Below, in pieces: positions 42,565 to 51,219 of a DNA stretch of 64,000 nt. The notes beneath the pieces are model-generated. The model had not been told where the DNA came from. It saw only the letters and a list, made by a program, of their open reading frames with translations, and made no database searches. Position 1 is the stretch's first letter, and each line of letters begins with the position of its first letter. The stretch comes from Foetidibacter luteolus. GTDB taxonomy: Bacteria; Bacteroidota; Bacteroidia; Chitinophagales; Chitinophagaceae. A program made the position numbers and the translations under genes. Where the stretch lies: positions 62,001 to 126,000 of the forward strand of contig NZ_VVIP01000052.1 of assembly GCF_009650435.1 (NCBI RefSeq), read 5' to 3'.

Positions 42565-43470
42565 TTAAAAATATCCCAGTTTCTTCCTGTCTTCCATAGA
42601 AGTTTCGCTGCGCTTATCATCGCCACGATTGCCACGTTCGGTGCTGCGGACAGCGGCAACTTCGGCCACAATTTTTTCCAGCGTATCAGCATCGGATTCA
42701 ATGCCGCCCGTAATAGTAATATCGCCTAAGGTGCGAAAACGGATTTGCTTTTCTTCCACCGATTCGCCCTGGCGCAGAGTAACAAACTCAGAAAGCGGCA
42801 GCCAGGTATTGTCTCTATAAATTACCTGCCGCTGGTGAGCAAAATACAAAGATGGAATGGCAATGTTTTGTTCTTTGATATAGTTCCAAACGTCCATCTC
42901 TGTCCAGTTACTGATAGGGAAAACACGAAAATGTTCGCCCATTTGTTTGCGGCCGTTGAAAATATTCCAGAGTTCGGGACGCTGGTTTTTGGGGTCCCAC
43001 TGGCCAAAATCGTCGCGGTGAGAAAAGAAACGTTCTTTGGCACGGGCCTTTTCTTCGTCCCGGCGGGCGCCACCAATAGCGGCATCTATTTTATGTTCCT
43101 CAATAGCATCAAGCAAGGTTGTTATCTGCAGCGCATTACGGCTGGCATTGATGCCCGTTTCTTCCTTTACGCGGCCCTTACGCAAGGATTCTTCCACGGA
43201 GCCTACGATGAGTTGCACACCTAATTCTTTTACCAGGTTATCCCGGAAAGCCATGGTTTCCGGAAAATTGTGGCCGGTATCTATATGAATAAGCGGCATG
43301 GGAATTTTAGCCGGCCAGAAAGCCTTTTTGGCCAGGTGGGTAACCACGATAGAATCTTTGCCACCAGAGAACAGGATGCCAGGCTTATCGAACTGCGCCA
43401 CCACTTCGCGTATTACGAAAATGGCTTCAGCTTCCAACTCCTGTAAATGATTCAGATAATACTTATGCAT
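42565..43470 (-). CDS. cysD: Sulfate adenylyltransferase subunit 2
   Basis: 301 residues. The ATP-pyrophosphatase P-loop is FSGGKDSIVV (residues about 34-43). The usual CysD segments follow: PLIHIDTGHNFPETM, AIGGARRDEEKARAKER, RVFPISNWTEMDVW, and the C-terminal basic tail containing MEDRKKLGYF. It transfers AMP from ATP to sulfate, giving APS, with CysN as GTPase partner. cysC ends five bases upstream, so the two are co-transcribed. Confidence 0.94.
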   Translation of the reverse strand: MHKYYLNHLQELEAEAIFVIREVVAQFDKPGILFSGGKDSIVVTHLAKKAFWPAKIPMPLIHIDTGHNFPETMAFRDNLVKELGVQLIVGSVEESLRKGRVKEETGINASRNALQITTLLDAIEEHKIDAAIGGARRDEEKARAKERFFSHRDDFGQWDPKNQRPELWNIFNGRKQMGEHFRVFPISNWTEMDVWNYIKEQNIAIPSLYFAHQRQVIYRDNTWLPLSEFVTLRQGESVEEKQIRFRTLGDITITGGIESDADTLEKIVAEVAAVRSTERGNRGDDKRSETSMEDRKKLGYF

Positions 43471-43475
43471 GTTGC

Positions 43476-44075
43476 CTAATTGATTTTAAGCCGGGGCGAA
43501 ATATAGTCTAAAATTCTGCACACCGACTGTTCTATATGTTCATTTTGCGTTTCTATATGAATTTCAGGATGTTCCGGTTTCTCGAAAGGGGAGGATATGC
43601 CGGTAAAGTTACTGATCTCGCCCCGACGGGCTTTTTGGTAAAGGCCTTTGATATCGCGTTGCTCGCAAATTTCCAGTGGGGTATCCACAAAAATTTCGAT
43701 GAAGTTTTCACCGATAATGTCACGGAGCATTTGCCGGTGCTGTTTTAGGGGCGACACAAAAGCAGCCAGCACAATGAGACCAGCATCGCACATTATTTTA
43801 GCTACTTCGCCCATGCGGCGCATGTTTTCCTGGCGGGAGTGTTCGGTAAAATCCAGGTCTTTGTTGAGGCCTTTACGGATATTATCGCCATCGAGGGAAT
43901 AGGTAAAGAAACCGGTGGTAAAAAGCTTCCACTCCACAAGGTTGGCCAATGTACTTTTTCCTGACCCTGATAACCCCGTAAACCACAGGCATGCAGGCTT
44001 ATGGCCGTATTTATACATACGGTCGAACCGGCATATGCCATAAGCATGTTCTGTAGTATGGGCATTTTGGCTCAT
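43476..44075 (-). CDS. cysC: Adenylylsulfate kinase
   Basis: 199 residues from the ATG at 44075 (MSQNAHTTEH). The longer TTG start at 44111 is less likely. P-loop GLSGSGKST, then DGDNIRKGLNKDLDFTEHSRQENMRR and the APS-binding region (FVDTPLEICEQRDIKGLYQKARRGE). It phosphorylates APS to PAPS. PAPS serves either sulfate reduction or sulfation of sugars or lipids. No reductase (CysH, CysIJ) or sulfotransferase is seen in the window, so the destination is open. Confidence 0.94.
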   Translation of the reverse strand: MSQNAHTTEHAYGICRFDRMYKYGHKPACLWFTGLSGSGKSTLANLVEWKLFTTGFFTYSLDGDNIRKGLNKDLDFTEHSRQENMRRMGEVAKIMCDAGLIVLAAFVSPLKQHRQMLRDIIGENFIEIFVDTPLEICEQRDIKGLYQKARRGEISNFTGISSPFEKPEHPEIHIETQNEHIEQSVCRILDYISPRLKIN

Positions 44076-44398
44076 GGTAGGCGTGTCAACAGCTTTTACA
44101 GGTTGAATCAATTGAATATGAGCAGATTAACAAAGTAAAGTATGTAGCCGGCCTGTACCGGTAAATACTTTTATGTAATGGTAAAACTGCCAGGTGGTTC
44201 ACTTCTCTATAGACTTTACAGGAATTCGGCTGCAAGATACGGCTGAAAAATGAGAGGCGGGGTAGAAACGGGAATGCAATTTTACAGGGGTATCCCCTAT
44301 CTGAAATTTAATTGCCGAATTTGTTAGGCAAAAACCTGGTTATGCGATAAAAAACACTATTTTGAGATGGTCTATTTTAAAATTTAAACAATATCTTG
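44076..44398. other. Intergenic region between divergent cysC and methyltransferase-like genes
   Basis: 323 bases that must carry both promoters. I find no exact TAnnTTTG with a matching upstream block and no dispersed repeat, which is rare among the larger gaps of this window. Confidence 0.5.
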
Positions 44399-45346
44399 AT
44401 GCTTAGCCATTTCGTATCTCTGACAAACCAAATTAACGATGCCTGCACTTATGGTGTATTAAATGAATCTGAAGTGTTAACAGGCTTTTCCGGAAAAAAA
44501 TTAATCGGGACCTTACAGCGATTTTCTAACTACCTGGTAAACGAAGACAACTGCTATCTTGAAGTAGGTGTTTTTCAAGGATTAACATTGCTGTCAGTGG
44601 CCATGAGCATCCAGAGAGGAGAAGCTTATGGGATTGATAATTTTGCCTATTTTGATAAGGATAGCAAAAATTTCTCTATTGTAAAAGATAGGATTGCCAG
44701 GCTGAAGTTAACCAACGCTAACATTATCAATATGGATTATGAAGATGCTTTGGAAGGCTTGAATGACCACATCAAAGGCCGGAAAGTTTCTGTTTATTTT
44801 GTTGATGGCCCGCATGATTACCGTAGCCAGTTAATGTGCCTGGAACTTGGGAAGCACTACCTGGCGGATAATGCAGTTGTAATAATAGATGACTGTAACT
44901 ATAATCATGTAAGGCAAGCCAACAGGGATTTTTTAGTAGCACATCCTGAATTCAAATTATTATACCAGGCATATACTAATGCGCACCCGGGTAATATGAC
45001 GCCTGAAGAAAAGAAAGATGCAGAAGAAGGCTGGTGGGACGGGGTAAATATCCTGGTAAAAGACCCTGAAAATCTCCTAACGCCAATTTATCCGCCTTGC
45101 AGGAGGGATAAAACATTGTTTGAAAATGAATCAACGCTGCATTCCTTAAAGTATCCCTATGCCTATATGAACAACCTGGGATTAATTCAGCGGATTGAAG
45201 GATGGAAAAGAAAAATATCCTCAAAAAAAGCCACCAACGAAATTGAAGGAAAGTTTAAAAGGCTTAACACCTATTCAAGCGATTTAACCAAAGGGGAGTT
45301 GAACCCATCTGCTGAAAGCCTGTTAAAAAAGGCAATACAACAATAG
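44399..45346 (+). CDS. Class I methyltransferase-like protein (Methyltransf_24 type)
   Basis: 315 residues from the ATG at 44399. The Rossmann core has CYLEVGVFQGLTLLSVA (glycine motif I), AYGIDNFAYFD (acid after strand 2) and VYFVDGPHDYRSQLMCLELG, whose FVDGPHxY pattern is typical of the glycan or rhamnosyl O-methyltransferase type. ADNAVVIIDDCNY forms strand 5. The C-terminal 100 residues are basic and specific. It lies at the left border of the polysaccharide cluster and is followed by a MITE-like element and terminator. Probable role: O-methylation of a surface sugar. Confidence 0.72.
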   Translation: MLSHFVSLTNQINDACTYGVLNESEVLTGFSGKKLIGTLQRFSNYLVNEDNCYLEVGVFQGLTLLSVAMSIQRGEAYGIDNFAYFDKDSKNFSIVKDRIARLKLTNANIINMDYEDALEGLNDHIKGRKVSVYFVDGPHDYRSQLMCLELGKHYLADNAVVIIDDCNYNHVRQANRDFLVAHPEFKLLYQAYTNAHPGNMTPEEKKDAEEGWWDGVNILVKDPENLLTPIYPPCRRDKTLFENESTLHSLKYPYAYMNNLGLIQRIEGWKRKISSKKATNEIEGKFKRLNTYSSDLTKGELNPSAESLLKKAIQQ

Positions 45347-45352
45347 AAAAAC

Positions 45353-45460
45353 AGGCTGTCTCAAAAGTAAAATGAAGGGTTTAAGAATGGCCTAAACGAA
45401 AATAGATTCCATCAGGGGATACAAATAAAAAGAGGCTGCTCAATACCATTGAGACAGCCT
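45353..45460. mobile_element. MITE-like element with 12-bp terminal inverted repeats
   Basis: AGGCTGTCTCAA at 45353-45364 and TTGAGACAGCCT at 45449-45460 are perfect inverted repeats 108 bases end to end. The left end continues AAGTAAAATGAAGGG, like ends of Bacteroidota IS elements. There is no room for a transposase. It is probably a remnant or a non-autonomous element mobilised by an IS elsewhere in the genome. It begins six bases after the stop of the methyltransferase-like gene. Confidence 0.6.
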
Positions 45461-45466
45461 CTTTTT
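45432..45466 (+). terminator. Rho-independent terminator
   Basis: GAGGCTG-CTCAAT / ATTGAG-ACAGCCTC forms a 13-bp stem with one bulge and a three-base loop, followed by TTTTT. It ends transcription from the methyltransferase-like gene and overlaps the right end of the MITE-like element. Confidence 0.75.
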
Positions 45467-45596
45467 GGTTGATTTAAATAATTATTAACGTTGCAAGAAA
45501 TCAAGTAAAACCAAGAGTTTGGCTTTTAATTTGCAATTTATTCACAGTTTTTTTGATAATTTATATACTTTTTTCAGTATATATAGATTATACCCT

Positions 45597-45604
45597 TATA
45601 TTTG
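45597..45604 (+). promoter_or_regulatory. Possible -7 element of the epimerase gene
   Basis: TATATTTG matches TAnnTTTG perfectly. It lies about 190 bases before the ATG at 45792, so the leader would be long. The stretch 45461-45791 otherwise shows only AT-rich DNA. Confidence 0.5.
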
Positions 45605-45791
45605 TAAAAACCAATAACACCATACCCAATTCTAATTATTCTTGCCTTAATGCATCAGGTATTTAATGCCTTTAGCGATGAAAAACCAGAATTCATAAAA
45701 AAACGAATGCATTACTTATGATAATCTATTTCCTGTAGAAGGATAGTTGTTATAGTATTTGCTAACCTGTAAAATAAAAACTACATACAGT

Positions 45792-46688
45792 ATGAAAATT
45801 GCAGTATTTGGCGGAAGCGGCTTTCTGGGCCTTTACCTTGTACAGGAACTGACCAGCCGCGGTTATCACGTGACCATATTTGACAGGCTGGCGCCGGTTG
45901 AAGGATTTGACAATACTGATTTTTATGAAATGGATATTATGAAGAGAGAAGAGGTTATTGAAGCCATTGTTGCGGGAGGGTTTGATATTGTATATAACCT
46001 TGCGGGCTTTGCCAATCTTGACAAAGCGATTAAATATCCTTACCTGACCATGCAACTTAATGTAATAGGAAATATCAACGTACTGGATGGTTGTGTAAAA
46101 GCAAAGGTAAAACGCTTTGTTTACGCAAGCAGTGCCTATGCCATGAGCGACAAGGGTTCTTTCTATGGCATAAGCAAACTTGCATCTGAAAAGACAGTTG
46201 AAGAATATGCGATAAAATATCATCTGCCTTTTACGGTGCTGCGCTACGGTTCAGTATATTCTGAAATGAATTTTGATAATAATTATATCTATAACCTGGT
46301 AGCCAAAGCAATACAAACCGGAAAAATTGAACACGGTGGAGATGGAAGTGAAATAAGAGAATATATACATGCATCTGATGCAGCGAAATTATCTGTTGAT
46401 GTAATAGAATCTGAGGATTACAGAAATGAGCATATTATTTTTACCGGTACCGAAAAGATGAAAAGAGTAGAGCTTTTCGAACTTATTAAGGAAATATTGG
46501 GCGATAAAATAGAAATCTCTTTACAGGCAGGGCACTACCATAACCATTACAAGTTTACGCCTTATTCTTACACACCTACGTTAAGCCGTAAATTAGTGGC
46601 TAACCCCCATATTGATATGGGGCAGGGAATTTTGGAATGTATAAAAGCAGTTTACAGGCGCCAGGAAGAACTTCAGGCAAATAATTAA
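45792..46688 (+). CDS. NAD-dependent sugar epimerase/dehydratase (extended SDR)
   Basis: 298 residues from the ATG at 45792. GGSGFLG (residues 7-13) binds NAD; YNLAG follows; the catalytic YGISK carries the Tyr-x-x-x-Lys pair; a serine-rich strand lies before it (VYASSAYAMS). It acts on a nucleotide sugar, probably as a 4-epimerase or 4,6-dehydratase-type enzyme; the exact sugar is not visible. It is the first gene of the polysaccharide cluster with a promoter of its own, and wza follows after about 190 bases with another. Confidence 0.82.
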   Translation: MKIAVFGGSGFLGLYLVQELTSRGYHVTIFDRLAPVEGFDNTDFYEMDIMKREEVIEAIVAGGFDIVYNLAGFANLDKAIKYPYLTMQLNVIGNINVLDGCVKAKVKRFVYASSAYAMSDKGSFYGISKLASEKTVEEYAIKYHLPFTVLRYGSVYSEMNFDNNYIYNLVAKAIQTGKIEHGGDGSEIREYIHASDAAKLSVDVIESEDYRNEHIIFTGTEKMKRVELFELIKEILGDKIEISLQAGHYHNHYKFTPYSYTPTLSRKLVANPHIDMGQGILECIKAVYRRQEELQANN

Positions 46689-46843
46689 TATTTACTTTTG
46701 ATATACAATTAATTATAAATTATAATTTTTTAAAATTAAAATTGGCATCCTTTTCGCTTCTGGGGCTGGCTGAACGAAAAATAAGGGGTATATTAAAGTA
46801 AAAAGAAATGTAATCCGCAAAAGAAAGTTTAATATTATGAACT

Positions 46844-46851
46844 TATATTTG
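46844..46851 (+). promoter_or_regulatory. Possible -7 element of wza
   Basis: TATATTTG matches the consensus and lies 30 bases before the ATG at 46881. No clear TTTG block is found upstream; the region is AT-rich. Confidence 0.5.
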
Positions 46852-46880
46852 CGAAATTGTAAAATATATTAAAAAACAAT

Positions 46881-47690
46881 ATGAAATATCCTTCCAGGGT
46901 AGTTATAAGTATTCTCTTGGTATGTGTTTTTCTTTCTTCTGTTACTTCCTGTACAACTTATAAAAATGTTCCCTACTTCATGGACTTTTCGGATTCCGCT
47001 GCTCCCACAACCGTAAAGACCATAACCTATCAAGACCCTGTTATTAAAACTGACGACATCCTGAATATAAACGTGCAAACCCTTGATACTGATGCTGATT
47101 TGCTGTTTGCAAGGGCAAATGCCATATCTCCTACCGTTGGTGCAAGCTCCATGGGAAATATTTTAGGCAACCAATCTGTAAGTGGTTACCTGGTAGATAA
47201 ATCAGGGAATGTAGAATTACCGCTGATTGGAAAAGTATACCTGCAAGGTTTAACAACCGGCATAGCCCGTGATACTATACGCAACAGGGTTAACCTGCTA
47301 TATAAGAATCCATCTGTTGATGTTCGTTTTTCCAACTTCAGAATAACACTTATGGGAGAAATAGCGCGGCCTGCTACATACACTATCCCTAATGAACGGG
47401 TATCTATTATAGATGCCCTGGGTATGGCAGGGGACATGACTATTTTTGGAAAACGTGAAAACGTTTTGCTCATACGAGACTCGGCAAATCAAAAACAACT
47501 GGTTCGGTTAAACCTTAATAAAAAGGATGTAATAAGCTCTCCTTATTTTTATTTAAGGCAAAACGACATTGTTTATGTTGAGCCTAATAAATACAAAGTA
47601 GCCAGCGTTGATGCTGTGCGTAACCGTAATATCACTATCGCCTCTGCTGTACTATCTGTAGTATTAGTTGCTTTAACCCGAATTAGATAA
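46881..47690 (+). CDS. wza: Polysaccharide export lipoprotein Wza-like
   Basis: 269 residues. The lipobox ends in VTSC (Cys24). The polysaccharide biosynthesis/export domain starts with TDDILNINVQTL, and SLBB-like segments follow (GYLVDKSGNVELPLIGKVYLQGLT and the second LMGEIARPATYTIPNERVSIIDALGMAG). A C-terminal membrane helix (ITIASAVLSVVLVALTRI) is typical of the Bacteroidota form. It forms the outer membrane exit for the polymer. wzc starts 24 bases downstream, so the two are one operon. Confidence 0.92.
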   Translation: MKYPSRVVISILLVCVFLSSVTSCTTYKNVPYFMDFSDSAAPTTVKTITYQDPVIKTDDILNINVQTLDTDADLLFARANAISPTVGASSMGNILGNQSVSGYLVDKSGNVELPLIGKVYLQGLTTGIARDTIRNRVNLLYKNPSVDVRFSNFRITLMGEIARPATYTIPNERVSIIDALGMAGDMTIFGKRENVLLIRDSANQKQLVRLNLNKKDVISSPYFYLRQNDIVYVEPNKYKVASVDAVRNRNITIASAVLSVVLVALTRIR

Positions 47691-47713
47691 TCTTGACAAT
47701 TACGAACACATCA

Positions 47714-50098
47714 ATGGATACTAACCAAACTAATATACAAACTGAGACCGACCAGGATTTTGACGTAAAAAAAATAATTGCTTTATTCTTAGACAACTGG
47801 AAACTTTTTGTTTTTAGCGTTACGCTTTTTGTATTCGCAGCTTATCTTATTGTATTGAACAGTGATCCGCGTTATAAAATACATGCCAAGCTGCTGATAC
47901 AGGATGAAAGCGGGAAAGGAAGTTCGTCCCTTTTTGGAGCGGCTTCAGGAATGATGACCGACCTTACTGGCGGTTTGTTTGGCGGACAAAGCAATGTTGA
48001 TAACGAAATAGAGGTAATACAAAGCCGTGATCTTACGGTAAAAGTGGTAAAAGACCTTATACTGAATGTAAGATATTTTAAGCAGGCCCAGATAAGCAGC
48101 GATGAAATTTTCCAGCCGCCATTTAATGTGCACAGTTTACAACTGAATTCCACTAATGTTACCCCTGTTTTGTTTAACCTGGAGTTGCAGGCGGATAACA
48201 GTAAGTACAAAATTTCCAGTTCAGATCTTGACGACAGCTCCTATACAGGGCGTTTTGACGATACCATTCAAACCGCGATAGGTAAGTTCAGTATTAGCAA
48301 AACCGGCGTTCCGTTTGAGCAAGGCGAAAATTATACTTTTAGTGTTGGATCAGTAGATGAGGCCGTTGAAGCGATGGTAAATAATCTTGAAGTGTCTGTT
48401 ACCAACAAACTGGCCACGGTAATAGACATGCAGTATAAATCCAATAACTCCAATAAAGGCGAAAATATTTTAAACAGCCTTATCTCTGAATATATTAAGG
48501 GAAACCTGGAAGAAAAAAACCGGATAACGGATAGCGCCATTGCCTTTATAGATGAGCGTATTGGCATTGTAAACAGGGAATTGGGCGGAGTTGAAAACGA
48601 TATACAAGGTTTTAAGCAACAGAATAATATCGCTGATTTACAGGAACAATCACGTGTTCTTATTGAAAATGCCAGTGAATATGTAAAACGTTTAAATGAA
48701 GCTGAAGTACAGTTAAACGTGGTGGATATTTCGTTGCGCTACATTATGGACCTGAAAAATGTTCACCGCCCTGTACCCGCGATAACCACGGAAGATCCAA
48801 ATTTTATCGCTGTTCTGGAAAAATATAACCAGATGCAGATGCAGCGTGATAAGCTGATGCTTTCAAATACAGAATCGAACCCGGCTGTTAAAAGTCTCGA
48901 TGCTCAAATGAACAACTTGCGGAATGATATGATTATCAGTTTGCAAAATCAAAAAAGGGCTTTATCCGTAGCAAGGGATAAAATCCTGAGCGAGAATAAT
49001 AAGCTTACCAATTTTGTACGTAAAGTTCCGGCGCAGGAAAGGATTTACCTGGATTTGGCAAGGCAGCAACAGGTAAAACAGGAACTTTACCTGTACCTGC
49101 TGCAGAAAAGAGAAGAAAGCGCTATTGCCAAAGCTTCCAATATTGCAAGTGCACGTGTGATTGAAACCCCTAAGTCAGAATTTTTACCCTATTTCCCCAA
49201 AAGATCTATTTTTCTCGCAGGTGGTTTTTTACTGGGTGTCATCATACCTTTCGCAATACTATACATACGCAGTACTTTGAACAATAAGATTATTTCCCGT
49301 AAGGATATAGAGCATGCCACAACATGTTCCATACTTGCTGAAATAAGCCATAATGAAGACAAGAGTGTGCTGGTGGTAAAAGAAAAAGCAAGGTCTGTGC
49401 TTGCTGAACAATTCCGTGCATTCCGTACCAATCTGCAGTTTGTGCTGGGGGATAAGGATACGCCTGTTATAATGATGACTTCCAGTATGAGTGGTGAGGG
49501 TAAATCATTCATTGCCTTAAACTTATCTCTTGCTTATGCACTTGCCGGTAAAAGAGTGTTGCTAATGGAGATGGATTTGCGCAAACCCAAAATTTCTCAA
49601 AATATAGGATTGTCCAATAACATGGGCTTTACCAACTATATTATCTCCAATCTTAAAACAAAAGATGTAATACAGCCTTCAGGTATAGATCCTAATGTAT
49701 TTGTGTTAAGCTCAGGCCCCATACCGCCCAATCCTGTTGAGTTGCTGATGAACCCTAAGATGACAGAAATGTTTAAAGAATTAAAAGCGGGGTTTGATAT
49801 TATCATAATTGACTCGGCTCCAATAGGACTTGTTACGGATGCACAGGTATTGTCTGAACATGCTGATGCCAGCCTTTATGTAGTAAGGCAGAACTACACC
49901 TTTAAGAATCAATTAGGTATCGTAAGCGAACTGGCGGCTTCAGACAAAATAAAGAACCTTTACCTGGTTGTTAACGATGTTAAGAGAAATACTTCTTATA
50001 AATACGGTTATGGCTACGGCTATGGCTATGGTTATGGATATGGTGAATATCATGATGAAAAACTAAAGAAAAAGAAGAAGTCTTTATGGAAAAGATAA
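47714..50098 (+). CDS. wzc: Wzc-type polysaccharide co-polymerase with tyrosine kinase domain
   Basis: 794 residues from the ATG at 47714 (a TTG at 47693 is less likely). The Wzz domain with its two membrane helices (residues about 26-45 and 495-515) encloses a long periplasmic coiled-coil part and a GNVR-type segment (VPAQERIYLDLARQQQVKQELYLYLL). The C-terminal BY-kinase has Walker A SGEGKSFIALNL, Walker A' LLMEMDLRKP and Walker B IIIIDSAPIG. The tail is a tyrosine cluster, six consecutive Tyr-Gly pairs then EYHDE and a lysine-rich end, which is the expected site of autophosphorylation. It sets chain length and couples to Wza. Confidence 0.93.
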   Translation: MDTNQTNIQTETDQDFDVKKIIALFLDNWKLFVFSVTLFVFAAYLIVLNSDPRYKIHAKLLIQDESGKGSSSLFGAASGMMTDLTGGLFGGQSNVDNEIEVIQSRDLTVKVVKDLILNVRYFKQAQISSDEIFQPPFNVHSLQLNSTNVTPVLFNLELQADNSKYKISSSDLDDSSYTGRFDDTIQTAIGKFSISKTGVPFEQGENYTFSVGSVDEAVEAMVNNLEVSVTNKLATVIDMQYKSNNSNKGENILNSLISEYIKGNLEEKNRITDSAIAFIDERIGIVNRELGGVENDIQGFKQQNNIADLQEQSRVLIENASEYVKRLNEAEVQLNVVDISLRYIMDLKNVHRPVPAITTEDPNFIAVLEKYNQMQMQRDKLMLSNTESNPAVKSLDAQMNNLRNDMIISLQNQKRALSVARDKILSENNKLTNFVRKVPAQERIYLDLARQQQVKQELYLYLLQKREESAIAKASNIASARVIETPKSEFLPYFPKRSIFLAGGFLLGVIIPFAILYIRSTLNNKIISRKDIEHATTCSILAEISHNEDKSVLVVKEKARSVLAEQFRAFRTNLQFVLGDKDTPVIMMTSSMSGEGKSFIALNLSLAYALAGKRVLLMEMDLRKPKISQNIGLSNNMGFTNYIISNLKTKDVIQPSGIDPNVFVLSSGPIPPNPVELLMNPKMTEMFKELKAGFDIIIIDSAPIGLVTDAQVLSEHADASLYVVRQNYTFKNQLGIVSELAASDKIKNLYLVVNDVKRNTSYKYGYGYGYGYGYGYGEYHDEKLKKKKKSLWKR

Positions 50099-50293
50099 CT
50101 GGTATTTTTCATTTATCTTTTACCCTGTGCCCAATTGTAAGCAATTTTATTTTAGTGGATTAAGGGAATTTGCTAACCCCATAAATCTTCTGAAAAACCT
50201 TATACCTGCGCTGACGCGTTAGACTGTTAATTCAATAACTGAAGATCCTGTATTATATTTTACAGAAAGGATACTGTTTCTAAAATATCAAAT

Positions 50294-51211
50294 ATGCTAG
50301 TATTAACCTCACCATCCTCTTTTGGAGAAGTTGGTAAAGAACCATTCGAGTTGTTAGAACAAGCTGGTTACAAGGTAATTAATAACCCTTATGGCAGAAA
50401 ACTAACCGAAGAAGAAGTAATTGACCTGGCAAAAGACTGTGTTGGTATTGTTGCCGGCCTGGAGCCTTTAACGCCAAAAGTTATGGATGCGTTGCCTGCG
50501 CTTAAATGTATTAGCCGTGTAGGCATTGGTATGGATAATGTAGATATGGAATATGCCAAACAAAAGGGCATTGCTGTAGTTAATACACCCGATGCGCCCA
50601 CACGCAGCGTAGCCGAACTAACTGTAGCCATGACTTTTTCTATGCTGCGCAAAATACCGCAGGCCGATGCTGCCCTAAAAAACAAACAGTGGAAAAAACA
50701 GATCGGTAACCTCATTTTCAAAAAAACAATTGGTGTAGTTGGCCTGGGCAGGATAGGCCGCATGGTTGCCGAAATGTTCAGAGGACTGGGTAACCCTGTT
50801 ATCGGTTTCGACCTTTACCCTGATACCGCCTGGGCAGAAAAAAATAATGTGCAACTGGGCGATTTTGATACCGTTCTTCAACAGGCGGATATTGTAACTT
50901 TGCATGTGCCCGGCAATAAAGACAAAACTGCGGTAATTGGCGAAAAAGAAATAGCCTTGATGAAAAATGGCGCATTCCTGGTAAATATTTCCAGGGGAGA
51001 GGTAGTTGATGAAGCGGCCTTATATAATGCCCTGAAAAGTAACAAACTCTCTTCTGCTGCCGTGGATGTGTTCTCCAAAGAACCTTACGATGGCCCGCTT
51101 TGCGAATTGAACAATATCATACTTACGCCCCATTTAGGTTCATACGCACACGAGGGAAAACTACAGATGGAAATAGACGCAGTGAATAATCTAATTCAAC
51201 AACTAAAATAG
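50294..51211 (+). CDS. 2-hydroxyacid dehydrogenase, phosphoglycerate-dehydrogenase-like
   Basis: 305 residues. The NAD motif GLGRIG in VVGLGRIGRMVAEMF (about residue 150), then Arg in NISRGEVVDEAAL, Glu in FSKEP and His in LTPHLGSYAH form the catalytic Arg-Glu-His triad. It lacks the ACT or ASB domain of SerA, so it is not the normal serine-pathway enzyme. In sugar clusters such enzymes oxidise or reduce a 2-keto or 2-hydroxy acid. It is the first gene of the sugar pathway block; the Gfo/Idh gene follows after eight bases. Confidence 0.82.
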   Translation: MLVLTSPSSFGEVGKEPFELLEQAGYKVINNPYGRKLTEEEVIDLAKDCVGIVAGLEPLTPKVMDALPALKCISRVGIGMDNVDMEYAKQKGIAVVNTPDAPTRSVAELTVAMTFSMLRKIPQADAALKNKQWKKQIGNLIFKKTIGVVGLGRIGRMVAEMFRGLGNPVIGFDLYPDTAWAEKNNVQLGDFDTVLQQADIVTLHVPGNKDKTAVIGEKEIALMKNGAFLVNISRGEVVDEAALYNALKSNKLSSAAVDVFSKEPYDGPLCELNNIILTPHLGSYAHEGKLQMEIDAVNNLIQQLK

Positions 51212-51219
51212 CACTTCTT

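Noticed and set aside
42745-43224. A 159-codon plus-strand frame within cysD
   Set aside because: Antisense to strongly conserved CysD motifs; no independent support.
50294-51211. serA of serine biosynthesis
   Set aside because: The ACT/ASB regulatory domain is missing and no serB or serC lies nearby; a polysaccharide role is more likely.
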